64,000 bases of DNA from Paenibacillus amylolyticus. Lineage in GTDB: Bacteria; Bacillota; Bacilli; Paenibacillales; Paenibacillaceae. The notes beneath the pieces are model-generated. The model worked only from the letters and a program-made list of their open reading frames with translations. It had not been told where the DNA came from and did not search any database. A program made the translations under genes and the position numbers. Below are positions 16,977 through 25,708 of the stretch, piece by piece. Position 1 is the first letter of the stretch. Every line of letters starts with the position of its first letter. Location: NCBI RefSeq assembly GCF_001570725.1, contig NZ_BCNV01000001.1:1550001-1614000 (forward strand), in the 5' to 3' direction.

Positions 16977-17681
16977 ATGTATACCATTATGATTATAGAG
17001 GACGACCCCAAGATTGCGGGATTATTGAAATCACATATTGAGCGCTATGGGGATAAGGCCGTTTTGGCCGAGGATTTTGAGACGATTGTACAACAGTTTG
17101 AGCAGGTGCAGCCGCATGTGGTGCTTCTGGATATCAATTTACCCAGCTACGATGGTTTCTATTGGTGCCGCCAGATTCGTACGATGTCTACGTGCCCGAT
17201 TCTGTTTATCTCCGCCCGGAGCGGAAAAATGGATCAGGTCATGGCACTGGAGAACGGAGCGGATGATTATATTACGAAGCCGTTTGAACATGAGATTGTT
17301 ATAGCCAAAATTCGGAGTCAGCTGCGCAGGGTGTATGGGGACTATGCTGCACGTGACGAAGAACGCAAGGTGGAACTGGATGGTTTGGTCGTGTATCTGG
17401 AAAGACAGGAGATTCAACTCGCTGATCTTAAAGTGCAGTTGACGAAAAAGGAAACGATTTTACTGGAGACATTACTGCGTCGCAGTCCCAAGCTTGTGAG
17501 CAGGGAGACGATTCTGGAGAAACTGTGGGATGACTCTTTTGTGGATGACAACACACTTAGTGTTAACGTTACCCGGGTGCGTAAGCGATTAGCCGAACTT
17601 GGCATTACGGATGCACTGGAAACGGTAAGAGGATCGGGTTACCGACTGAACAATAACTGGAAGTTCTCTTCACCGTCATGA
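16977..17681 (+). CDS. Bce-type response regulator
   Basis: A 234-residue OmpR-family regulator: receiver with E8-D9-D10 and phospho-acceptor D52 in 'LLDINLPSYDGF', then a winged-helix effector ending 'VNVTRVRKRLAELG...TVRGSGYRLN'. The 'LPSYDGFYWCRQIR' receiver segment is characteristic of the BceR/GraR group. GAGGTGAG lies 8 bases before the ATG. Its stop overlaps the kinase start (ATGA). With the following kinase and the BceAB-type transporter it forms a peptide-antibiotic sensing module. It is likely to act at the TNACA-N4-TGTNA site found upstream of the transporter genes. Confidence 0.92.
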   Translation: MYTIMIIEDDPKIAGLLKSHIERYGDKAVLAEDFETIVQQFEQVQPHVVLLDINLPSYDGFYWCRQIRTMSTCPILFISARSGKMDQVMALENGADDYITKPFEHEIVIAKIRSQLRRVYGDYAARDEERKVELDGLVVYLERQEIQLADLKVQLTKKETILLETLLRRSPKLVSRETILEKLWDDSFVDDNTLSVNVTRVRKRLAELGITDALETVRGSGYRLNNNWKFSSPS

Positions 17682-18661
17682 GGTTGTTTATACGAGAACA
17701 TCTCGCTTTAACTTGCTGGGTTGTTGCCATCTTGTTCACCGTTATTGCAGTTTTCTGGTATGACGGTTACAACGATTGGGTCACGGCTGCTTATGCTGTA
17801 GCGTTGGGATTATTTTTATACGGTGCATATTTGGTCTATCGTTATTATTCACATCGCTCTTTTTATGCCCGGATGACACGATCGATGGATTCGCTGAAGG
17901 AATTTGTACCATTGAACGAAACAAGTCCTTTATCATTGGCGCTGGAGAAGCTGCTGGATTCACAATACGGGCAGTATCATGCTCATCTGCATCGGCTGGA
18001 ACAACGGCAGCAAGAATATCTGACGTTTATGAACCAGTGGGTACATCAGATGAAGACACCGTTATCCGTCATTGAGTTGACCGTGGAAGATCAGGAAGAT
18101 GATGATCCCAGGCTCATCAGCATTCGAGAGGAAGCGGACCAGATGAGACGGGGATTGGAGACTGTGCTGTATGTTGCGCGGTTGGATACCTTCGAGCAGG
18201 ATTTCAGTGTGGAACCTGTGATACTGAAGACCGCTGGGGAAGAAGCGATCCATGGGCTCAAGCGATTCTTTATTCGCAATCACGTCTATCCAGAGATGCA
18301 TATCGATTCTTCGCTGGTTGTGCAATCCGATGCCAAGTGGATTCGGTTTGTCTTGGTACAGTTACTGTCGAACGCAATCAAGTACTCTGCGGGCAGCGGG
18401 CAAAAGATCTATCTTCGTGCGTATGAAGCGGAACGCTCCATCATGCTGGAAGTGCAGGATCAAGGCATCGGGATTCCGAAGTCTGATCTGAACCGGGTAT
18501 TCCAACCTTTCTTCACCGGGGAGAACGGTCGGCATTTCAAAGAATCCACAGGCATGGGGCTGTATATTGCCAAAGAAGTGTTAACGCGGATGAATCATCG
18601 GATCGATCTTGAATCCGTGTATGGCGAAGGAACGACCGTCCGAATTACATTCAAATCCTGA
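17678..18661 (+). CDS. Bce-type intramembrane-sensing histidine kinase
   Basis: A 327-residue kinase with two N-terminal membrane helices (about 9-29 and 34-55) joined by only a few residues, so there is no extracellular sensor. This is the intramembrane-sensing layout of BceS-type kinases, which sense through the partner ABC permease. Phospho-acceptor H123 lies in 'WVHQMKTPLSVIEL', and the ATPase domain shows 'QLLSNAIKYS', 'DQGIGIP' and 'STGMGLYIA'. It overlaps the regulator by four bases. A terminator and the BceAB-type genes follow. Confidence 0.92.
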   Translation: MRLFIREHLALTCWVVAILFTVIAVFWYDGYNDWVTAAYAVALGLFLYGAYLVYRYYSHRSFYARMTRSMDSLKEFVPLNETSPLSLALEKLLDSQYGQYHAHLHRLEQRQQEYLTFMNQWVHQMKTPLSVIELTVEDQEDDDPRLISIREEADQMRRGLETVLYVARLDTFEQDFSVEPVILKTAGEEAIHGLKRFFIRNHVYPEMHIDSSLVVQSDAKWIRFVLVQLLSNAIKYSAGSGQKIYLRAYEAERSIMLEVQDQGIGIPKSDLNRVFQPFFTGENGRHFKESTGMGLYIAKEVLTRMNHRIDLESVYGEGTTVRITFKS

Positions 18662-18754
18662 AGTGGCAGGTTGAAGATAAGATTGTGGCGTGAGGTGTGT
18701 ATTTTTGTTGAAGAAGTGTGAGTAGAGTATGAATTACAGTGTAGGTGTAAGTTT

Positions 18755-18793
18755 AGACGTCTATTGCCTGGTTGAGGCGAAGACGTCTTTTTT
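18755..18793 (+). terminator. Terminator between Bce kinase and transporter genes
   Basis: AGACGTCT (18755-18762) pairs with AGACGTCT (18781-18788), followed by a T run. It separates the constitutive regulator/kinase unit from the inducible transporter unit. Confidence 0.75.
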
Positions 18794-18811
18794 GCTTACC
18801 ATCTTGCAACC

Positions 18812-18825
18812 TTACAACATTGTCA
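18812..18825. promoter_or_regulatory. Predicted BceR-type binding site
   Basis: TTACAACATTGTCA fits the BceR-family pattern TNACA-N4-TGTNA (a known consensus for Bce-type regulators). It lies 149 bases before the transporter ATPase start, downstream of the terminator that closes the kinase transcript. Confidence 0.6.
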
Positions 18826-18974
18826 TGTTGATGAAAGGTTAAACCATAGGAGAATGGCCGAAACTTCGATAGACTGTAGTCAGAAGATCACAGGAAAGGC
18901 CGCACACAATACGCATGCATACAGCATGAAAGTAACTTGATTTTGAATTCATACATTACTAAGGAGTTGTAACC

Positions 18975-19745
18975 ATGGAGATTTGTTCTGTGAAACAGAT
19001 CAGTAAAATCTACAAAGGCATCGTATCTTATGAAGCGTTATCAGGTATTGACCTCAGGATTCAGGAAGGTGAGTTTGTTGGCATCATGGGACCATCGGGT
19101 AGTGGCAAAACAACACTGCTAAACATGATCTCAACCATTGATCATCCAACATCAGGCGAACTGCGGATTGCAGGGAAGAATCCGTTTGAATTGAATCAGG
19201 ACGAACTCGCGCTGTTCCGGCGCAAAGAGCTTGGTTTCGTTTTTCAATCGTTCAATCTGTTAAATACACTGACAGTCAAGGAAAACATCGTACTGCCACT
19301 GACTCTTGACGGCGTTTCGCTAGCAGAGATGAACGCACGTGTTCAACAGTTGGCAAGCAAGCTGGGCATCGAGAGTATTCTGAACAAACGGACATATGAG
19401 ATCTCGGGTGGACAGGCACAGCGTACGGCCATTGCCAGAGCGCTGATCCATTCCCCGAAGTTGATTCTGGCAGATGAGCCAACAGGTAACCTGGATTCGA
19501 AGGCGGCAAGAGATGTGATGGAGATTCTCGAAACTCGCAATCAGGAGGATCAGGCTACGATGCTGCTGGTCACTCATGATGCAGTAGCAGCAAGTTATTG
19601 CAGTCGGGTTGTCTTTATTAAGGATGGCAAACTCTACAACGAAATTCACTACGGCGATAATCGTGCAGCCTTTTACCAGAAGATTATTAATGTATTATCC
19701 CTAATTGGAGGGTCAGGACATGAATTTTCGCCAGTTCGCCATTAA
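18975..19745 (+). CDS. bceA: BceA-type ABC transporter ATP-binding protein
   Basis: A 256-residue MacB-type ATPase: Walker [11 protein letters not shown] loop '[13 protein letters not shown]', signature ISGGQAQR (Gln-Ala after SGGQ as in the BceA group), Walker B '[13 protein letters not shown]' and the H-loop 'VTHD'. AAGGAG precedes the ATG. The 3' end overlaps the permease start by 26 bases, an arrangement common in bceAB-like pairs. With the permease it should remove peptide antibiotics (such as bacitracin-like or lantibiotic compounds) from their lipid targets. The symbol is at family level, and the actual inducer is unknown. Confidence 0.9.
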   Translation: MEICSVKQISKIYKGIVSYEALSGIDLRIQEGEFVGIMGPSGSGKTTLLNMISTIDHPTSGELRIAGKNPFELNQDELALFRRKELGFVFQSFNLLNTLTVKENIVLPLTLDGVSLAEMNARVQQLASKLGIESILNKRTYEISGGQAQRTAIARALIHSPKLILADEPTGNLDSKAARDVMEILETRNQEDQATMLLVTHDAVAASYCSRVVFIKDGKLYNEIHYGDNRAAFYQKIINVLSLIGGSGHEFSPVRH

Positions 19746-21678
19746 TAACGTTGTTCGCAACAAACGAATTTATCTGGCTCATTTTCTGAGCAGTACGTTT
19801 TCCGTCATGATCTTTTTTACTTACGCATTGCTATTGTTCCATCCTGATTTGAAAGAAGGGTTAAAAGGTTCAAGTGGTACGGTTACTTTGCTTGCGGATC
19901 AGGGGTTTATAATTGCGGAGATCATTATATTCATCTTTTCGTTCCTGTTCCTGCTCTACTCGGTAGGTTCATTTCTAAAGACGCGTAAGAAGGAATTTGG
20001 TATCTTCCTGATTCTTGGCATGACACGCAAACAGATGAATCGGCTTCTGTTTATGGAGAATATGTGTATTGGATTAGCTTCGATCATTACGGGCATCGGA
20101 CTCGGGCTCATTTTCGGCAAATTGATTCTGCTCATCTGTGGCTCCATGCTGGCTGTTGAGAACAGTCTTCGGTTCTATTTTCCGCTGAAAGGCATCGCCT
20201 TGACGGTTGGAGCATTTCTGCTATTGTTCGTTGTCATCGCGATGTCGTCATCCTTGCTCATACGGAAAGGTTCACTCATTGACCTTGTGAAATCAGAGGA
20301 AAAACCGAAACCTGAACCCAAAGCCTCACGTCTACTCGCCTTGTTATCCGTATTGTTGATTGGCGGGGGTTATGCAGGAGTATTCACTTTTGTATGGGTA
20401 AGCTTCTCGTTTCCGCTATTAATGGCAAGTGTCGTGGTCGTTATTGCAGGTACGTACTTTTTGTTCACGCAGCTCAGTGTATACATCATTCGGGCACTCA
20501 AAGGCAATCAACGATTATTTTTCCGTAAAACCAATCTGCTCTTCTTATCTGAACTTACCTATCGAATGAAAGATAACGCCATCATGTTTTTCATGGTAAG
20601 TATCATTTCAGCTTCTTCATTTACGGGAATTGGCACCATGCTTGCTATTGCTGACCCGGGGTTGTCGTCCATGTCGAATCCGTACGCATTCAGTTATATG
20701 AATAACTGGGATACTCCAAACTCCGAGCGACATATTCGGCAGATTGAAGAAACGTTGATTGATCATCAAGTTCCCTACGTGAAGGGCAGTTATGCTCCTA
20801 TAGGTGAAAATAATAATGGGGAGATTATCAAACTTAGTGATTATAACCGTCTTGCGAAGGCACTGGGGTATGAAGAACGTACGTTGAAACAGATCGATGA
20901 GTCATTTATGACACCAAGCAATTTGGCGATTCGCAAGGAGTACCGTAAACAGGTTGAACAAGGAGTCTCGGGAGGAAAGGTCAATCTGGAGGTTGATAAT
21001 CAGCGCGTACCTGTCCAGCTATCGACACCTGGTACCGATATTGTGATTCCTTTTCAATATGAAATTTATCTCTACGTCGTAACCGACGAACTGTTTAATA
21101 AGATGAGACCTGCGTACAACGAGGAAGTTGGGATGCCTGAAGGTTTCTATTCGAGTCGAACGATACAATTTATCGTGAAAGATTGGATGGGTACACGCAG
21201 CTTCGCTCCTGAATTGATCAAATCCATTCAAGATGATCATTCCGACAAAGGTTATTACGAGGTCAGCGCGCTTGTGGTGGATTGGCTTAATTCCAAGCAG
21301 ACCAATGGCATCATTTTAATTTTGAGCGGCCTGATCGGCATTGTTTTCTTCACCTTTGCAGCAAGTTTCACCTATTTCAGACTCTACGCAGATCTAGAAC
21401 GGGATGAAGCACAGTATCGCATGATTGGCAAAATGGGACTGAGTCGTCCCGAACTCCGTAAGATCGTAACAAGGCAGCTATTGCTTATGTTCTTCCTGCC
21501 GATTCTGGTGGCGGTCATCCACAGTTCGGTTGCCTTTGTAGCGTTACAGCAACTGGTTGACTTCTCGGTCTTCGGATACAGCCTGCGTATCTTCTTGGTG
21601 TTTGCTTCCATGCAGATCTTGTATTTTGCACTTGTGCGCTGGCGGTATCTGCGTCATATGTATTCCAAGTTAGTCTAA
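19720..21678 (+). CDS. bceB: BceB-type ABC transporter permease
   Basis: 652 residues from the ATG at 19720, with GGAGGG 7 bases upstream; the upstream in-frame ATG at 19705 is poorer. The opening '[33 protein letters not shown]' is typical of BceB permeases. About ten membrane helices are arranged as one, three, then a large extracellular domain (roughly 320-520), and three at the end, with FtsX-like segments. The large loop is thought to bind peptide antibiotic complexes and signal flux to the kinase. It is followed by a perfect 13-bp inverted repeat that probably ends the transcript. Confidence 0.9.
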   Translation: MNFRQFAINNVVRNKRIYLAHFLSSTFSVMIFFTYALLLFHPDLKEGLKGSSGTVTLLADQGFIIAEIIIFIFSFLFLLYSVGSFLKTRKKEFGIFLILGMTRKQMNRLLFMENMCIGLASIITGIGLGLIFGKLILLICGSMLAVENSLRFYFPLKGIALTVGAFLLLFVVIAMSSSLLIRKGSLIDLVKSEEKPKPEPKASRLLALLSVLLIGGGYAGVFTFVWVSFSFPLLMASVVVVIAGTYFLFTQLSVYIIRALKGNQRLFFRKTNLLFLSELTYRMKDNAIMFFMVSIISASSFTGIGTMLAIADPGLSSMSNPYAFSYMNNWDTPNSERHIRQIEETLIDHQVPYVKGSYAPIGENNNGEIIKLSDYNRLAKALGYEERTLKQIDESFMTPSNLAIRKEYRKQVEQGVSGGKVNLEVDNQRVPVQLSTPGTDIVIPFQYEIYLYVVTDELFNKMRPAYNEEVGMPEGFYSSRTIQFIVKDWMGTRSFAPELIKSIQDDHSDKGYYEVSALVVDWLNSKQTNGIILILSGLIGIVFFTFAASFTYFRLYADLERDEAQYRMIGKMGLSRPELRKIVTRQLLLMFFLPILVAVIHSSVAFVALQQLVDFSVFGYSLRIFLVFASMQILYFALVRWRYLRHMYSKLV

Positions 21679-21690
21679 AATAGCATGGCC

Positions 21691-21732
21691 CAACAGACAC
21701 CGAACGCATGACTCGGTGTCTGTTGACTTTTC
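21691..21732 (+). terminator. Terminator after BceB-type gene
   Basis: A perfect 13-bp inverted repeat (21691-21703 CAACAGACACCGA with 21713-21725) around a 9-nt loop, followed by a weak ACTTTTCT tract. Confidence 0.65.
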
Positions 21733-21759
21733 TATCCAAGGCACAGTACTATTTCAATA

Positions 21760-21774
21760 GATACAAAATGTATC
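21760..21774. promoter_or_regulatory. Palindromic operator GATACA-N3-TGTATC, copy 2
   Basis: GATACAAAATGTATC, 78 bases before the hydroxylase start. It shares its outer hexamers with the palindrome at 12382-12396. Confidence 0.5.
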
Positions 21775-21851
21775 ATTACATAGTTTCTCAAGCAGTTAGA
21801 AGGATGGGGTTACAGAAATGTCAGGCAGATGCCTGAGAGGGAGGACAGATC

Positions 21852-23297
21852 ATGAGCATCACGATGTCTCGTGGACAAGCTTACATTCAACGTTTGAATG
21901 ATGAGCGGAATGTATGGCTGGACGGAGAACGTATCCGGGTTACCCAGCATCAGGCCTTTCAGGGAACACTTCAAACGATAGAAGGATTGTTTAATCTGGT
22001 GGATGACCCGGATACAAGGGAAACCGTGGCCTATTGGGACGAACAGACGGGAAGTTATGTACATCGCTCTTTTCTTGTACCCCGTTCACATCTCGACGTG
22101 AATAGCAGAGCGGGGGCTTTTCGGCTTTGGTCTGAGCGGACGTATGGGGTGATGAGCCGATTGTCTGATTATGCTCGATCCCGCCTGACCGGCTGGTATG
22201 CAACACGACATGAGATGACAGCACATGATCCTGCATTTGCAGGTAAAATATCGGCTTATTTTGAACAAGCCAAACGAAAAGATGCATTCCTGACAATTGT
22301 CCAGCGCGACCCCCAGATTAACCGTTCCTTGCCTGTTGGTGAAGACGAGGATGCCATGCTGCGGATTGTCAAAAGCAATACGGAGGGCGTAGTCATTCGC
22401 GGGGCCAAAATGGTGGCAACAGCAGCGCCTTATGCAGATGATATTATTGCTTATCCCGTTCAACGAATTCCGTCCCACCTGCCAGAGCTGGCCCATATGG
22501 TGATTGTAGCTGCGGACAGTCCAGGCTTACACATGATGTGTCGTGAATCTTTTGCCACAAAAGATACAGATCAATCACATCCACTCAGTGCGCAGTACGA
22601 TGAGATGGATGCCGTGTTATTTTTTGACGATGTATTTGTGCCCTGGGAACGTGTATTGCTGCACAATAACCCTGAAGCCGTATGGCAGATTCGCTGTAAT
22701 ACAGCTTCGGCCAGTCTGGCCTATCATCAGAGCGTCATTCGTTTGCACTCAAAACTGGAGTTCATTACAGCCGTGACCTCAGCCATTGCCAAGGAGATTG
22801 GGGTGGACGCTTTCCTGAATGTACAGGAACAGCTCGGAGAGCTGATCAGTCAGATGCAGACCATCGAGGGATTGATTGTTGCTGCTGAAGCTCAGTCCAA
22901 GTCGGATACATTCGGCAACTGGTTGCCGGAATTCAAATATATTGAAACTGCCCGTAATCTGGGCAATCGGTATTATCCCCGCGCTGTGGAGATATTAAAG
23001 ACGATTGCTGCGGGTGGTCTGATTCAGATTCCTTCAGGTACGTTTGAGATGAATGAAATGATGGGCTCCATGATGGGAAAATACCTTGGCGGAGTAACGA
23101 TGCAAGCCCCGGAGAAGATTCGTCTCTTTCAACTGGCGTGGGAGCTTACAGGAAGTCCACTCGGAGCCAGGCATGACCTGTATGAACGCTTCTATGCGGG
23201 TGATCCCGTGCGCAACCGGGCGAGCCAATATGTGCAGTATGACAAGCAACGTTTATCAGTGAAAGTTGAACCTTGGCTTCGTTCCGGTAAGGAATGA
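21852..23297 (+). CDS. 4-hydroxyphenylacetate 3-hydroxylase family oxygenase (HpaB-type)
   Basis: A 481-residue member of the FADH2-using two-component monooxygenase/dehydratase family. It opens with 'MSRGQAYIQRLNDERNVWLDGERI' and has 'DPQINRSLPVG...DEDAMLRIVKSNTEGVVIRGAKMVATAAPYADDIIAYP', 'FDDVFVPWERVLLHN' and 'QIPSGTFEMN', all family hallmarks. Start ATG with GGGAGGAC upstream. Family members hydroxylate phenols using reduced FAD from a separate reductase. No HpaC-like reductase gene is adjacent, so it must borrow reduced flavin. A GATACA palindrome upstream suggests specific induction. The natural phenolic substrate is not deducible. Confidence 0.88.
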   Translation: MSITMSRGQAYIQRLNDERNVWLDGERIRVTQHQAFQGTLQTIEGLFNLVDDPDTRETVAYWDEQTGSYVHRSFLVPRSHLDVNSRAGAFRLWSERTYGVMSRLSDYARSRLTGWYATRHEMTAHDPAFAGKISAYFEQAKRKDAFLTIVQRDPQINRSLPVGEDEDAMLRIVKSNTEGVVIRGAKMVATAAPYADDIIAYPVQRIPSHLPELAHMVIVAADSPGLHMMCRESFATKDTDQSHPLSAQYDEMDAVLFFDDVFVPWERVLLHNNPEAVWQIRCNTASASLAYHQSVIRLHSKLEFITAVTSAIAKEIGVDAFLNVQEQLGELISQMQTIEGLIVAAEAQSKSDTFGNWLPEFKYIETARNLGNRYYPRAVEILKTIAAGGLIQIPSGTFEMNEMMGSMMGKYLGGVTMQAPEKIRLFQLAWELTGSPLGARHDLYERFYAGDPVRNRASQYVQYDKQRLSVKVEPWLRSGKE

Positions 23298-23319
23298 TCT
23301 GATAGTCTAATCCGAATGG

Positions 23320-23379
23320 TCCGAATGAAGATTGAATAGTCCGAATGAAGAATGAAAAGCCTGAATCAAGAATGAGAAC
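23320..23379. repeat. Three imperfect 20-bp tandem repeats
   Basis: Units at 23320, 23340 and 23360 share the pattern YCYGAATSAAGAWTGARWAS; the second reads TCCGAATGAAGAATGAAAAG. A partial unit precedes at 23311. They lie just after the hydroxylase stop and before the terminator. Confidence 0.6.
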
Positions 23380-23394
23380 GATCCTATTTTCATA

Positions 23395-23426
23395 AAGCCT
23401 TGGCTTGCGCCAGGGCTCTATTTTTA
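23395..23426 (+). terminator. Intrinsic terminator after hydroxylase gene
   Basis: AGCCTTGGC-TTGC-GCCAGGGCT (23396-23417, one G-T pair) followed by TCTATTTTT. Confidence 0.8.
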
Positions 23427-23430
23427 TTTA

Positions 23431-23490
23431 TTTAGATTATCTTTAGAAATGATTTAGGTTGAATTAAGAGACGTAGTATATAGTAATAAT
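23431..23490 (+). promoter_or_regulatory. Four 11-bp-spaced TTTAG repeats and -10 before two-component genes
   Basis: TTTAG at 23431, 23442 and 23453 and TTAAG at 23464 recur at exactly 11 bp, one helical turn. OmpR-family regulators bind such direct repeats as tandem dimers. A TAATAAT -10-like element follows at 23484-23490, so the last repeats overlap the -35 position. This suggests that the regulator encoded at 23531 activates its own operon. Confidence 0.55.
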
Positions 23491-23530
23491 GTAGAGATAG
23501 GCATAGAGTATAGGAAATGAGAGGAATAAC

Positions 23531-24238
23531 ATGAGATACACCGTATTAATTGCAGATGACGAACCAGAGATTGTGGAACTGCTTCAGCTCTATCTGGAGA
23601 AGGACTATACCATTAAGACTGCGGTGAATGGAGCGGAGGCGTTAGAATGTATTCGTTCAACACAGATCGATCTGGTCATACTGGACATCATGATGCCTGT
23701 GATGGATGGGTTGCAGTTGATCAAACAGATCCGGGCTACACATCACATGCCTGTTCTGTTCCTATCCGCCAAAAGTCAGGATCACGATAAAATCCTTGGA
23801 CTGGGACTTGGGGCAGATGATTATATAGCGAAGCCATTCAACCCGCTTGAGATTGTCGCCAGAGTAGAGGCATTGCTCAGAAGAGTCAATCATTTTGATG
23901 CAGCGGAGGTTCCCGCAGCGAAAGAACAGAATCTGGTATTAGGTGATCTGACCCTGGATCGATCCCAATGTATCCTTTTTCGTTCAGGAAGTCCTGTAAC
24001 ATTGACCTCTACAGAGTATAAAATCATGGAATTGTTGCTCGATCAGCCTGGCCGAGTGTTCACCCGTAAAAAAATATACGAAGCGGTCTGGGGCGACTAT
24101 TATGCTCACGAGGACAGCACGATTATGGTACATATCAGCAACATTCGGGAGAAGATCGAGCGTGACTCCAGACAACCGGAATATCTCAAAACGATAAGGG
24201 GACTGGGATACAAAATTGAAGCGCCCATGGAAAGCTAG
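23531..24238 (+). CDS. OmpR-family response regulator (VanR-like)
   Basis: 235 residues: receiver with acidic D9-D10, phospho-acceptor D52 in 'ILDIMMPVMDG', 'FLSAKSQDHDKILGLGLGADDYIAKPFNP', then a winged helix with 'DSTIMVHISNIREKIERD...TIRGLGYKIE'. These features resemble the VanR group. It overlaps the following kinase gene by 23 bases, so the pair is coupled. Four 11-bp-spaced TTTAG-like repeats upstream suggest autoregulation. The target genes outside the operon are unknown; the downstream AI-2E-family transporter is a candidate because it follows in the same direction. Confidence 0.92.
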   Translation: MRYTVLIADDEPEIVELLQLYLEKDYTIKTAVNGAEALECIRSTQIDLVILDIMMPVMDGLQLIKQIRATHHMPVLFLSAKSQDHDKILGLGLGADDYIAKPFNPLEIVARVEALLRRVNHFDAAEVPAAKEQNLVLGDLTLDRSQCILFRSGSPVTLTSTEYKIMELLLDQPGRVFTRKKIYEAVWGDYYAHEDSTIMVHISNIREKIERDSRQPEYLKTIRGLGYKIEAPMES

Positions 24239-25673
24239 AGAAAAAAGACTGTTGCAGACATCCCTGACACTGGACTTCTTGCTGTTCAACTTCTTTTTGC
24301 TGTTACTGGTATTGATCGTGTACCTTATGGTGTCACTGGATGTCGTGGATTTTCGTATATCGGATCAAGTGGTTGATCCAGATCTGAATGTCGAAGCCCA
24401 TGTGTACGTTGCAGAGCTAGAGGACGAATTTTACTCCAGTGGAGGTTCGGTGTCGAAAAGCAAAGACACAGAGATTCAACGTCTCAAGGACAGCGGTGGC
24501 TGGATTGAAATTCTGGATGCGAATCGCAACGTCATTCGTCATGTGGGAGACAAGCAAGATGCGTTTACGCAATACAGTGAAGCCGATCTGTATGATGGAC
24601 TGGAAAATCGGAGTGACCAGGAATACTATTATTCGATCACTCCTCTCTCGACAGAAGGAGCAGCAGCGTATGTGTTGCTGAAGATCCCGCGTGATCTGGT
24701 TAGCGTAAGGATTAATGATAATCAATTGATTACCAATCTGAAGCACCCGTTGTCTTTTTACATTATGATTGGCATCGGTTTGGTTTTATTATTGATTTTT
24801 GTCTATAGCTATTGGGTCGCACGGAGAATCAAAAAACCACTCAGCATTCTCTCCTCGGGTCTTACGCAGATGATTCAGGGAAATTATAGTACACGGATGT
24901 CGATCTCGGCCGAGAGAGAGTTTGTCCAGATCGGTGAGACCTTTAACTACATGGCGGACGTTATTGAGAACACCTCTGCGGAGAAACGATACGCCGAACA
25001 GAGCAAACAGCGACTGATTGTAGACTTATCACATGATCTGAAGACACCGATAACATCTATACAGGGATACGCGCAGGCATTGGTGGAAGGACGTGGGGAG
25101 GACAAGGACAGGCAGCAACGATATCTGGGATATATCTATAACAAGTCCGTTCAAGTTGCACGCATGATACAGAATATGCTGGAGCTGCTCAAGGTGGATT
25201 CACCCGATTTTCGCATGCATATTCAGAGAAGAGAAATTGGAGAATTCGTGCGCGAGATTATGGCAGATACTTATGGGGAGATTGAACAAAAACAGTTTGT
25301 CCTTCACGTACTTGTTCCTGATCAGGAGATCTACGCGAGGTATGATCCGGAGCTGTTATCCAGAGTCATTCAGAATCTGATTACCAATGCTCTGTCTTAT
25401 AATCCGCCCGGAACAGAAATGCGCGTGGAACTCATTCCGCTTCATACCCATGTGGTGATTGAAGTGGCAGATACCGGAGTGGGCATACCCCAAGAACTGT
25501 GGTCAACGATCTTTGACCCGTTTGTACGAGGGGATGAGGCGCGGACAGCGACCGGAGGCACCGGACTTGGTTTGTCCATCGCACGACGGAATACGGAGAA
25601 AATGGGCGGACGGCTGATCCTTTCCCGGCGTGGGCGAGAGACCACCGTGTTTACCATTGAGATTCCAAATTAA
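24216..25673 (+). CDS. Sensor histidine kinase (VanS-like)
   Basis: 485 residues read from a TTG inside the end of the regulator gene. Two membrane helices (about 19-42 and 183-204) flank an extracytoplasmic sensor of roughly 140 residues. Then come HAMP, HisKA with phospho-acceptor H273 in 'DLSHDLKTPITSIQGY', and an ATPase domain with 'NLITNALSYN', 'DTGVGIPQ', 'FDPFVRGD' and 'GTGLGLSIA'. It forms the cognate pair of the upstream regulator. The sensed signal is unknown. Confidence 0.92.
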   Translation: MKRPWKAREKRLLQTSLTLDFLLFNFFLLLLVLIVYLMVSLDVVDFRISDQVVDPDLNVEAHVYVAELEDEFYSSGGSVSKSKDTEIQRLKDSGGWIEILDANRNVIRHVGDKQDAFTQYSEADLYDGLENRSDQEYYYSITPLSTEGAAAYVLLKIPRDLVSVRINDNQLITNLKHPLSFYIMIGIGLVLLLIFVYSYWVARRIKKPLSILSSGLTQMIQGNYSTRMSISAEREFVQIGETFNYMADVIENTSAEKRYAEQSKQRLIVDLSHDLKTPITSIQGYAQALVEGRGEDKDRQQRYLGYIYNKSVQVARMIQNMLELLKVDSPDFRMHIQRREIGEFVREIMADTYGEIEQKQFVLHVLVPDQEIYARYDPELLSRVIQNLITNALSYNPPGTEMRVELIPLHTHVVIEVADTGVGIPQELWSTIFDPFVRGDEARTATGGTGLGLSIARRNTEKMGGRLILSRRGRETTVFTIEIPN

Positions 25674-25708
25674 ATAAGAGAAGAAATGTCCATGTGGAGG
25701 GGAATATT

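Larger units (their letters stand above)
18662..18974. other. Control region of the Bce-type transporter genes
   Basis: 313 bases without a gene. The first part ends the kinase transcript (terminator 18755-18793). The second part carries the BceR-type site at 18812-18825 and must hold the transporter promoter. No clear -10/-35 pair was assigned. AAGGAG precedes the ATPase start. Confidence 0.55.
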
